Positions 10,001-16,528 of a stretch of 64,000 nt of DNA are shown piece after piece. The stretch covers positions 141,521 through 205,520 of the forward strand of contig JAFWRQ010000014.1 in NCBI GenBank assembly GCA_017519865.1, in the 5' to 3' direction. The first letter of the stretch is position 1. Each line of letters starts with the position of its first letter. The DNA is from Bacteroidales bacterium. Lineage in GTDB: Bacteria; Bacteroidota; Bacteroidia; Bacteroidales; UBA932. The notes under the pieces were generated by a model, which saw only the letters and a list, made by a program, of their open reading frames with translations, made no database searches and was not told where the DNA came from. A program made the position numbers and the translations under genes.

Positions 10001-11026
10001 CTTGCACCAGCGGGCGCCGAAAATGGGATCCATATACGGATGCGTATCCTGCCTGACGCCGTCGATACGGGCGTATTCGATCCACCAGATACAGTTCTGG
10101 ATCAGATAGTCGGCGACGAGCGGATTGCGCTGGTTAAGGTCGGGCATTCCGCTGTTGAACCAGCCGTCGGTGAAAAGCTTGCGCTCGGACGGAGCCGCGT
10201 GTGGATCTACTGCAGTCCACTTGTTGTGGCTGGTCCCCACGAAGGTGTTGTTGAAATTGAGCCAGTCATCGGTGGGAAGGTCGCTCATCCACCAATGACC
10301 GCTGCCGCAGTGGTTGAAGATCATATCCATAACCACTTTCATCCCACGTGCATGGGTCTTGTCGACGAAGTCGATGTACTCCTCCATCGTTCCGAAACGG
10401 GGATCGATGTCGTAATAGTCGGTGATTGCGTAGCCGTGATAGGTGTTGGCTCCGTTTTTCTGTACCGGGTTGAGCCAGATAGTGGTCATCCCAAGGTCCT
10501 GGATATAGTCCAGATGATCCAGGACGCCCTTGATGTCACCACCGTGGCGGCCTCCGTCGCGGGAACGGTCGGCCCTGGCACCCTCGAGGGTGTTGTTGTC
10601 GGGGTTGCCGTCAGCGAAACGGTCGGGCGTGATCAGGTACAAAACGTCCTGGGGTCCGAATCCGAGCGCACCAGGCTTGCGGTTGCGTTCGCGGAGTTCG
10701 AAGGGCTGGACGGTTTTGCCGCCGGCCCCCGAGAATGTAATGTCCATCGTGCCCGGTCTGGCCTTGTCGGAGATGTCGAAATAGAGGAAGAGATAGTTGG
10801 GATTGGAGGTTTTGACCACATCCTTGAGCGTAACCCCCCTGTAGTTGACGCTGACCTCGTTGGCGGAAATGCCGGGTCCGTGGACCATCACCTGCAGTGT
10901 GGTGTTCTTCATTCCCGTCCACCAGAAAGGCGGATCCATCTGCTGGATCTCCGCGGCAAGGACGCCGAAGCTTTGGGCCCAGAAGAGCCCAAAGCAACAG
11001 GCGACAGTCAATATGATCTTTTTCAT
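7037..11026 (-). CDS. Fusion: GH13 alpha-amylase domain + GH127-like (DUF1680) domain
   Basis: A very long polypeptide of about 1,329 residues (positions below count from an alternative ATG at 11044 that overlaps the upstream stop as ATGA). Signal peptide first; the MKKIILTVACCFGLF start favours 11026. Residues 35-625 are a complete GH13 enzyme: MIFNHCGSGHWW, GVRQDTHPY (Asp333), ITGETWY (Glu362), FLDNHDLGR (Asp446). Residues 640-1335 match DUF1680/GH127 beta-L-arabinofuranosidase-like enzymes. The HETCD motif (Glu991, Cys993) and ETECCIGN (Cys1074-Cys1075) would form the zinc-cysteine catalytic site known from that family. A GQRP-rich insert with a charged Ala/Gln/Arg stretch runs from about 745 to 825, inside the second domain. 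Both halves look catalytically intact. The frame is open throughout, so this is not a simple misread stop. Substrate of the second domain in an alpha-glucan locus is unclear. Confidence 0.88.
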   Translation of the reverse strand: MKKIILTVACCFGLFWAQSFGVLAAEIQQMDPPFWWTGMKNTTLQVMVHGPGISANEVSVNYRGVTLKDVVKTSNPNYLFLYFDISDKARPGTMDITFSGAGGKTVQPFELRERNRKPGALGFGPQDVLYLITPDRFADGNPDNNTLEGARADRSRDGGRHGGDIKGVLDHLDYIQDLGMTTIWLNPVQKNGANTYHGYAITDYYDIDPRFGTMEEYIDFVDKTHARGMKVVMDMIFNHCGSGHWWMSDLPTDDWLNFNNTFVGTSHNKWTAVDPHAAPSERKLFTDGWFNSGMPDLNQRNPLVADYLIQNCIWWIEYARIDGVRQDTHPYMDPIFGARWCKETLEEYPDFNITGETWYPLGSGFPAWWQHDSPLNPAYNSYLKTVMDFNLAFLAPDAFAQPNNSADGAATGLFNIYVSMANDVLYADTDNILVFLDNHDLGRFSRKEDVGLNRYKQGIAFLLTTRGIPQVYYGTELLFKATKQQGDGAIRIDMPGGFPGDTRSVFTREGRTAEENEAWDYMHRILQWRKGSKAIAGGKLIQYAPLREHGDCYVYARIKDDETVLVVLGGSDRDVDIDLSRYSDVIGDFTAGKDVITGEIHSMVGKLHVPARGTYVFDLFTPEMTVTSGSGIPAAPYAAFSEGLIDKIQPQGWLKEILERQRDGLTGHPEAMAYPYNSVLWAGTLERDSESRGADWWRFEQTAYYLDGLTRLGFLLDDKKFLDIWQQNIDYVLAHPLPAQKGTPPEPAQQGGRGRGGQGGQNATPAGQGQRPPQGVEGQRPQRQAEDFNAQVSADPRAQQRAAEQQERRARQQRIAAADRPEGRLGPETGSMAWPWAVFFRAVKAYYEATGDPRIPEALEKNYLSYTVDELAMNRFVVNVEGMLWTYSITGNRDLLDHAVRAWEEGASDMTQTTALDETVFTMHGVTMNELLKIPLLLYAYTGEQRYLDAALKAEAKMEGPNMLIDGINSSSESLAGNDPLASHETCDVSDYTWTMGYYLMTTGDGRWADRIEKGIFNGGLGSITKDFKSMQYFSCPNQVIATGNSNHNRFKHGLTWMAYRPIHETECCIGNLHRYMPNYVARMWLRDKKGNPVAALYGPSSVEYDLGGGVTVRIEEKTSYPFEEQVRFEFSFFENGKPSSKAYNMDFTYRIPEWCKAEKAGFKTVSKEWRSGDSFTVSLPMEIEVVDNPVAGSSIQRGPIVYTYAVPAKVEEDSQIYSNLAGKVSANPDFKSWSMTPAGPWNYALVRNRLDGLKAETTGAQGFPFDPDKVPMKIRVPVVSVKGWTLQEDRYTPALPEKVETEGQVQYIDLVPYGSTTLRLTIFPTIER

Positions 11027-11040
11027 AGTATCTGTGATTA

Positions 11041-13062
11041 TCATTTGCTAAGGTCGAGCACGTATACTCCACGTGCTGGCATTACTACGGGCGAAGTGAC
11101 ATCCACCACCTCTCCGGTGACCGCGTCCTTGCCTCTGGTGTAGTCCTTTATGACTTCGGAGAAACGCGACATATCCACGATGCGGACGCTGTCCGAGCCG
11201 TTCAGCATTACCAGAACGGTGTTTTTCCCGTCCGTGCGGGCATATACGTAGCACTTGGTTTGATTGTCAGGCGTGTAGTGTATGAGTTTTCCCTCGGTCA
11301 CCGGTTTGGAGTTACGGCGCCAGTTCAGGAGCTTGCTGGCGAAATCCCAGCACTCGTTCTGAAAATCGTTCCTGCCCTCTTTCGTGAAGCAATCTGCAGG
11401 ATCCTCTTTCCAACCGCCCGGGAAGTCGGCGCGTCCGCCGCTGCGACCGGACATCGCAATTTCGGTACCGTAATAGATCTGCGGGATGCCACGTGTCGTC
11501 AGGAGAAATGCAAGGCCTTGTTTAAGTTTCCAGGCGGGATCGTCCGGATTCATGAATCGGTCGATGTCGTGGTTGTCCAGGAAGGTCAGAACGTGGTTCG
11601 GATCGGGGAAAAGGAAGTCCTGGGTGATGACCTCGTACATCTTGAAAAGGCCAGCCTCTGAACCTTCACTGGTATTGCTCTCCTTCATTATCTCACGCTG
11701 AGTAGTGAAGGTGAAGTCAAAGTCCATTACAGTCTTGAGGTGGGGGTCGTTGGCATTGACGGCAGATCCGCGTTGCCACCATCCGGCGGCGGAGTTGCGT
11801 GGATACCAGCCTTCACCCACGATATTGAAGTCGGGATATTCCGCTTCGATCTCATCGCACCAGCGGACCATGAAGTCATAGTCGGCATAGGGGTAGGTGT
11901 CCATTCGGATACCGTCCACGCGGGCGTACTCGATCCACCAGATACTGTTCTGTATCAAGTATGTAGCCAGATGGCGGTTGCGCTGGTTGAGGTCGGGCAT
12001 TCCGCCGGAGAACCAACCCTCGATCAGGATGTCCTTCTCGCTCTGGGGAGCGTGAGGGTCCATCAGAGTCCACTTGTAATGGGTGGTAGTGACCAGTCCG
12101 CCGGGTTGGCGGACAGCCGAACGCAACAGGGCGTCCCTGGTCTCCTGGGGCAGTGCATTGAACTCATCGATGGTGGCGGGGAGTTGCACCTGCTGGCCGC
12201 GGCGCTGGCCGCCGCCCTGCTGGCCGCCGCCCTGCGGGCCCTGCGTCTGGCCCTGCTGGGCAGCACGCTGCCCTATGCTTCGGGCGTAGTCGTTCTGGTT
12301 GAACCAGTCATCGTCGGGAATATCCTCGATCCACCAGTGGCTGCTGCCTGAATGGTTGAAGATCATATCCATAACGACCTTGATGTCCTTCGCGTGCGCT
12401 GCGTCAATCATTTCGCAGTATTCTTCGTTCGAACCGAGCCTCGGGTCGATGAGGTAGAAGTCGGAAATGGCGTATCCGTGAGAAGCATTGCTCCTGTTGT
12501 ACTGAACGGGATTGAGCCAGACGGCCGTCACGCCAAGTGCGTCGATGTAGTCGAGATGGTCCTTGATACCCTGAAGGTCTCCGCCATGATGCCCTCCGCC
12601 GTTCTGGCGGTTTACCGGGAAGTTCTCCCACTCGTCATTTGCGGGATTACCGTTGGAGAATCGGTCGGGCATAATGAGGTAGAGAACATCCTTGGAGGTG
12701 AAGCCCAGGGCGCCTTTCTTGGTGTTGCGTGGACGCAGTACGAAGTCTTTTACGGTAGTCTTCCGGCCCTCCTTGAACTGGAAGGTCATGGTGCCCGGAC
12801 GCGCAGACGCCGAGATGTCCAGATATACGAACAGGTAGTTGGGGTTCTTGACCTTTGCGACCTCCTTGACTGATACTCCGGGATAGTCCTTGAGTGAGAA
12901 CTCGCTCGCGGCAATGTCCTTGCCATAGAACATAACCTGAAGTTCGTGGTTCTTCATTCCGGCATACCAGAAGGGGGGATCCATCCTCTGGATATCGGCC
13001 GCAAAGGAGGCTGTCCCGAGTGCAGCAAAGGCCAGGGCTGTCAGTAAATATTTGATTTTCAT
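11041..13062 (-). CDS. GH13 alpha-amylase family enzyme, secreted (neopullulanase-like)
   Basis: 673 residues with a signal peptide (MKIKYLLTALAFAALGTASF) and an N-terminal domain sharing the MDPPFWYAGMKN start seen in the GH13 half of the downstream fusion, so the two are paralogs. GH13 motifs: MDMIFNHSGSSHWW, DGIRMDTYPY (Asp388), IVGEGWYP (Glu417), FLDNHDIDR (Asp499). An insert of about 65 residues starts near 262 with a Gln/Gly/Arg tract (264-292) and continues as a predicted helical stretch before TTTHYKWTLMDPHAP; in the paralog this loop is short. It ends in a 4-nt ATGA overlap with an alternative start of the fusion gene and lies 5 bp after the upstream GH13. Likely periplasmic or outer-membrane-associated alpha-glucanase. 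Confidence 0.92.
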   Translation of the reverse strand: MKIKYLLTALAFAALGTASFAADIQRMDPPFWYAGMKNHELQVMFYGKDIAASEFSLKDYPGVSVKEVAKVKNPNYLFVYLDISASARPGTMTFQFKEGRKTTVKDFVLRPRNTKKGALGFTSKDVLYLIMPDRFSNGNPANDEWENFPVNRQNGGGHHGGDLQGIKDHLDYIDALGVTAVWLNPVQYNRSNASHGYAISDFYLIDPRLGSNEEYCEMIDAAHAKDIKVVMDMIFNHSGSSHWWIEDIPDDDWFNQNDYARSIGQRAAQQGQTQGPQGGGQQGGGQRRGQQVQLPATIDEFNALPQETRDALLRSAVRQPGGLVTTTHYKWTLMDPHAPQSEKDILIEGWFSGGMPDLNQRNRHLATYLIQNSIWWIEYARVDGIRMDTYPYADYDFMVRWCDEIEAEYPDFNIVGEGWYPRNSAAGWWQRGSAVNANDPHLKTVMDFDFTFTTQREIMKESNTSEGSEAGLFKMYEVITQDFLFPDPNHVLTFLDNHDIDRFMNPDDPAWKLKQGLAFLLTTRGIPQIYYGTEIAMSGRSGGRADFPGGWKEDPADCFTKEGRNDFQNECWDFASKLLNWRRNSKPVTEGKLIHYTPDNQTKCYVYARTDGKNTVLVMLNGSDSVRIVDMSRFSEVIKDYTRGKDAVTGEVVDVTSPVVMPARGVYVLDLSK

Positions 13063-13067
13063 TACTT

Positions 13068-14486
13068 TTATTTTACGATTACATACTCGAAGGGACGGAG
13101 GAGCTCAGTCTCGCCAAAGGTCATGTTCCCGCCAGAGAGAAGGTCGGATACCTTGCGGCCCTGCCATCCTGCAGGGACCGGGGCGTTGACCTGGGTGTCC
13201 CTGAGGTTGACCATCACCAGCAGGGTCTCGCTCTCCTCGACGCGTTCGAAAATGAGCACGTCGTTATGAGGGTATGGTACGAGGGAACCACGCCTGAGTG
13301 CGGGATGGGCTTTATAGAGGGCGATTAGGTCCTTGTAAGCCTGGACCATGCCGGGATTGGCGTCCCAATCCATTTCAGCGTAGTTGAAGAAGTTGATTTT
13401 GCCCGGATAGCCAATCTCCTGGCAGCTATAGACGAGGATGCCGCCGTGAATGAACGCAGTCGCCACGAAAGCGGCGATGGAACCGTCGTTGCCGAAGAAC
13501 TCACGCACTGGAGACATCTTGACGTGTTCGTCGTGGTTAGTCGTGAAGCGGAGCTTGACCTTGCCTGCGGGCAGGCCTGCATACTCGCTGGAGTCGGCTG
13601 CAAAGAGGCTGCTGACGGGCACCGTCCTGTTGACGGTGCGCGTGCGCACCTGGGGTTGCTGCTGCCCCTGCTGGCGATTGCCCTGGCGCTGGCCCTGTGC
13701 CCTCTGGGCCTGTGGTGCCGGTTGCTGGACGGTGACGGTCTCGCCGTTGAATACCCGGCGCAGTGCGGAAAGCCATCCCCAGGCATAGTTCAAGTCGAAG
13801 CCGGCCTCGAAATGGTCCTTACGCTGACCTTCGGCGAGCATAAGGAGAGGATGTCCCGTGGCGCGCAGCTGAGCGACACAGTCCTTCCAGAATTCGAATG
13901 GAACGTAGTCGGCAGCATCGCAGCGGAAGCCATCGACACCGACCTCTTCCACCCAGAACTTCATTGCGTCGATCATTGCCTGACACATTTCGGGATTGTC
14001 GAAGTTGAGATCGGCGACGTCGTTCCAACCGGTTCCCGCAGGATGGATGATCTCCCCATTCTCATCCTGCGTGTACCACTCAGGATTGTCCTTGATCCAC
14101 TGGTTGTCCCAGGATGTGTGGTTGGCGACCCAGTCGATGATTACGGCCATACCCCTGGCGTGTGCGTGGGCTACAACCTCCTTGAAATCATCGAGCGTGC
14201 CGAATTCGGGATTGACGGCCTTGTAATCCTTAACGCAGTATGGGCTCTTGACGGCTTTTTCAATGCCTATTTCGCAAATGGGCATGAACCATACGACGTT
14301 GGTTCCCAGCTCGCTGATCGCATCGATGCGGGCGTTCACCGCCTTGAAGGAATTCTCAGGAGCGAAGTTACGTGGATTGATCTGGTACATCACAACGTCT
14401 TCCGGAGCGGGGATGGTGACAGATGATATCTTGGCCGTGCAGGCTGAAGCCAGTACGGCGAGAAGGAGAATCAGACTTTTTTTCAT
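13068..14486 (-). CDS. GH13 alpha-amylase family lipoprotein (short form)
   Basis: 472 residues, lipobox ASAC at 13-16, no N-terminal Ig-like domain: the barrel starts directly at VVMYQINPRNF. Motifs: VIIDWVANHTSWD, DGFRCDAADY (nucleophile Asp190), LMLAEGQ (Glu219), TTNHDEH (Asp319). A Gln/Arg/Pro/Ala-rich insert occupies 253-282 between the Glu219 and Asp319 motifs. A small C-terminal beta domain follows. First enzyme gene after the regulator pair (18 bp gap). Shorter and differently built than the two SusA-like enzymes downstream, so probably cuts a different chain length or linkage. Confidence 0.9.
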   Translation of the reverse strand: MKKSLILLLAVLASACTAKISSVTIPAPEDVVMYQINPRNFAPENSFKAVNARIDAISELGTNVVWFMPICEIGIEKAVKSPYCVKDYKAVNPEFGTLDDFKEVVAHAHARGMAVIIDWVANHTSWDNQWIKDNPEWYTQDENGEIIHPAGTGWNDVADLNFDNPEMCQAMIDAMKFWVEEVGVDGFRCDAADYVPFEFWKDCVAQLRATGHPLLMLAEGQRKDHFEAGFDLNYAWGWLSALRRVFNGETVTVQQPAPQAQRAQGQRQGNRQQGQQQPQVRTRTVNRTVPVSSLFAADSSEYAGLPAGKVKLRFTTNHDEHVKMSPVREFFGNDGSIAAFVATAFIHGGILVYSCQEIGYPGKINFFNYAEMDWDANPGMVQAYKDLIALYKAHPALRRGSLVPYPHNDVLIFERVEESETLLVMVNLRDTQVNAPVPAGWQGRKVSDLLSGGNMTFGETELLRPFEYVIVK

Positions 14487-14504
14487 TTGGTTCGTTGTTT
14501 TTTT

Positions 14505-15272
14505 CTATGCAAGCCACGCCATGAAGTCATTTACGCGCGAGCGTGCGACTATCATGTCGGTTTCCGGAGGGGGGTCCATAAGTATTTTCAAACGTCCTCC
14601 GTAGATTCGTTCAATGCCTTTGATGGCAAATGAGGAAATGATGTAGTTGCGCGAAATCCTGAAGAATACCTGCGGGTCCAGTTCGTCGAGAATAGACTCC
14701 ATCTGATGGTCGAAGTAATACTTGGTGCCATCGTTTTTCACTATGTACTTGCTCTTGCCCTCTACGTAGAAGTAGGCTACATCAGAGGTCTCTATGGGGA
14801 TGATCTTCTGTCCCAGTCGGACTATGAACCTACGCCTGTATGTCTTTCGGGTGGAGTCCCTGTCGTGGGCGAATCTCTGCATCGTCGACAGGATGGCATT
14901 GATGTCGAAACTATCCGAACTTGCCCGGCAGCGGCTCACGGCCCGGAGCAGGGCCTCGTCATCAAATGGCTTGAGGAGATAGTCAATGCTGCCCGCCTCG
15001 AAAGCCTTGACGGCATACTTGTCGTATGCGGTAGTCATAATGACCTTGGCCGTGATGGTCTCATGCTTGAAGATTTCGAAGCAGCTGCCATCCTGCAGTT
15101 CCACGTCCATGAATATAATGTCCGCGGTATTGCCCGGAGTGCGCAGCCATTCGAGCGTTCCCTTGACAGATTCGATCACGGCAACGACTTCGATGTCGGT
15201 GAAATTCCTGGTCAGTGCCCGTTTCAGGGTCTGCTGGGCAAGTATTTCGTCTTCTACGATAAGCGCTTTCAC
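14505..15272 (-). CDS. LytTR-family response regulator
   Basis: 255 residues. N-terminal receiver domain with MKALIVEDE acidic pair and phospho-acceptor Asp56 (IIFMDVELQDG), then AYDKYAVKAF and the conserved Lys in YLLKPF. Residues about 145-250 form a LytTR DNA-binding domain (RRFIVRLGQKIIPIETSDVAYFYVEGK type; key elements DVAYFY, FFRISRNYII). It lies 6 bp downstream of its kinase. It presumably activates the glucan operon. LytTR pairs are common in Bacteroidetes, but polysaccharide loci more often use SusR, hybrid two-component or ECF-sigma regulators, so this location is less usual. Confidence 0.93.
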   Translation of the reverse strand: MKALIVEDEILAQQTLKRALTRNFTDIEVVAVIESVKGTLEWLRTPGNTADIIFMDVELQDGSCFEIFKHETITAKVIMTTAYDKYAVKAFEAGSIDYLLKPFDDEALLRAVSRCRASSDSFDINAILSTMQRFAHDRDSTRKTYRRRFIVRLGQKIIPIETSDVAYFYVEGKSKYIVKNDGTKYYFDHQMESILDELDPQVFFRISRNYIISSFAIKGIERIYGGRLKILMDPPPETDMIVARSRVNDFMAWLA

Positions 15273-15278
15273 GGTCTC

Positions 15279-16430
15279 TTACAATAAGGGGAGTTTGACG
15301 GTATAATCGTTCTCGGTTTCTGCAATAATAATTTCCTTCCCGGCTTCGTCGCGGTATCTCTTGCGAATGTATCGCTGTCCGTTCCCGGTTGAAGGCTGCG
15401 AGGTAATCTTGGGGTTGCGGTTGTTGGTGACGACGACGTAGCCGTCTTCAAGGAAGATACGTATCCTGAGAGGCTGGTCCTTCGAGATGCTGTTGTGTTT
15501 GGTGGCATTCTCGACCAGCAGTTGCAGGGAGCAGGGGATGATGAAATGCGGCGGGCCGTTCCTGTCTATATCTATCTTGGTTTCAAGCCCTTCGGGGAAG
15601 CGTACCTTCATCAGCTCGATGTATTGGCTGACAAACTTCAACTCGTCTTCAAGATATACAAGGCTTTCATCTTCAGTCTCGATGAGATATCTGTAGATCG
15701 AAGACAGTTGATGGATGAACTGCGAGGCCTGTTCATCGTGCCCGGAGACTACGATGCTGTCCAGCGAATTGAGGCTGTTGAACAGGAAATGCGGTTCTAT
15801 CTGCTGCTTCAGTTTTTCATAACTGTACTGGGCCTCGTGCTTTTTCTTTTTCTCGGACCTGATGTCCTGCTGGACGGATATGGTCTTGGCAGCCATCCAG
15901 ATGACGGCGGCAAAACTGATAGCATAATCGATAATGATGTTCATCGCGAGGTTCTCTCCGAAGAAGGAATTTGAATTCCGGAGCATCATTACCAGACGGA
16001 CTATAAGGACCGTTACGAAAGCGAAAATGAGCCAGGCCGGGCTCTGTGTGTTTGTTTCGTGATAGAAGCGGCTCTTCCGGACCAGGAACTCGCATCCGAC
16101 CTGCACCAATCCAAGGACGCCTGTGACCAGGAAGGTGCTTATCGGTCCTCTGAAGTAGTACTGTATCGGGCTGGAGGGGAATATGTTGTGCCTGACGAAT
16201 AATCCAACAATACTTCCCAGGCGCAGGCCGGCGAAATTGATCAGTATGACGGCTATGATCATGAACGGGATACTCATATGCCTGCGAAGCGAGAGCATAA
16301 CGGACATAAGCATTGTAAGAAGGGTCAGGGCCATTTCATCGTGGAACCCGATCCTTCGTGCAGCGAACGAGACCACTGCATGCAGGATGCAGAAAATCAA
16401 GATAATGTTATGTTCTTTGATCCTGTTCAT
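15279..16430 (-). CDS. LytS-type sensor histidine kinase (His_kinase family), membrane protein
   Basis: 383 residues. Residues 1-185 contain about five to six hydrophobic segments with no large periplasmic sensor domain. A basic linker (RSEKKKKHEAQ) leads to the conserved QIEPHFLFNSLNSLDS box with phospho-acceptor His214, followed by the family's helical region and an ATPase domain (CSLQLLVENATKHN with the N-box). The lack of a periplasmic domain suggests sensing in the membrane or through a partner. Kinase and LytTR regulator lead the enzyme operon and follow the SusC/SusD pair by about 98 bp. Confidence 0.92.
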   Translation of the reverse strand: MNRIKEHNIILIFCILHAVVSFAARRIGFHDEMALTLLTMLMSVMLSLRRHMSIPFMIIAVILINFAGLRLGSIVGLFVRHNIFPSSPIQYYFRGPISTFLVTGVLGLVQVGCEFLVRKSRFYHETNTQSPAWLIFAFVTVLIVRLVMMLRNSNSFFGENLAMNIIIDYAISFAAVIWMAAKTISVQQDIRSEKKKKHEAQYSYEKLKQQIEPHFLFNSLNSLDSIVVSGHDEQASQFIHQLSSIYRYLIETEDESLVYLEDELKFVSQYIELMKVRFPEGLETKIDIDRNGPPHFIIPCSLQLLVENATKHNSISKDQPLRIRIFLEDGYVVVTNNRNPKITSQPSTGNGQRYIRKRYRDEAGKEIIIAETENDYTVKLPLL

Positions 16431-16467
16431 CGGTCATTTTGAACTATAAAGATAGTGTTTTTTTAAA

Positions 16468-16495
16468 GGGGGCGCAAATGGAATCCAGCGCCCCC
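16468..16495 (-). terminator. Stem-loop between susD and the kinase gene
   Basis: Perfect 8-bp inverted repeat GGGGGCGC / GCGCCCCC around a 12-nt loop, 34 bp past the susD-like stop in the minus direction. Only three T residues follow it before an A-run, so a strong intrinsic terminator is doubtful. It may act as an attenuator or as an mRNA-stabilising hairpin that keeps SusC/SusD transcripts more abundant than the enzyme transcript. Confidence 0.5.
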
Positions 16496-16528
16496 TACCA
16501 ACCTAAACCAATCAATTAACCAATATCT

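Noticed and set aside
9446-11143. Long plus-strand open frame (565 codons)
   Set aside because: Antisense to the GH13-GH127 fusion, which has clear catalytic motifs; it comes from the GC-rich third positions of the real gene.
16468-16495. Strong intrinsic terminator isolating the regulator operon
   Set aside because: The hairpin is good but the following T-run is only three bases, so I list it as a stem-loop of uncertain strength.
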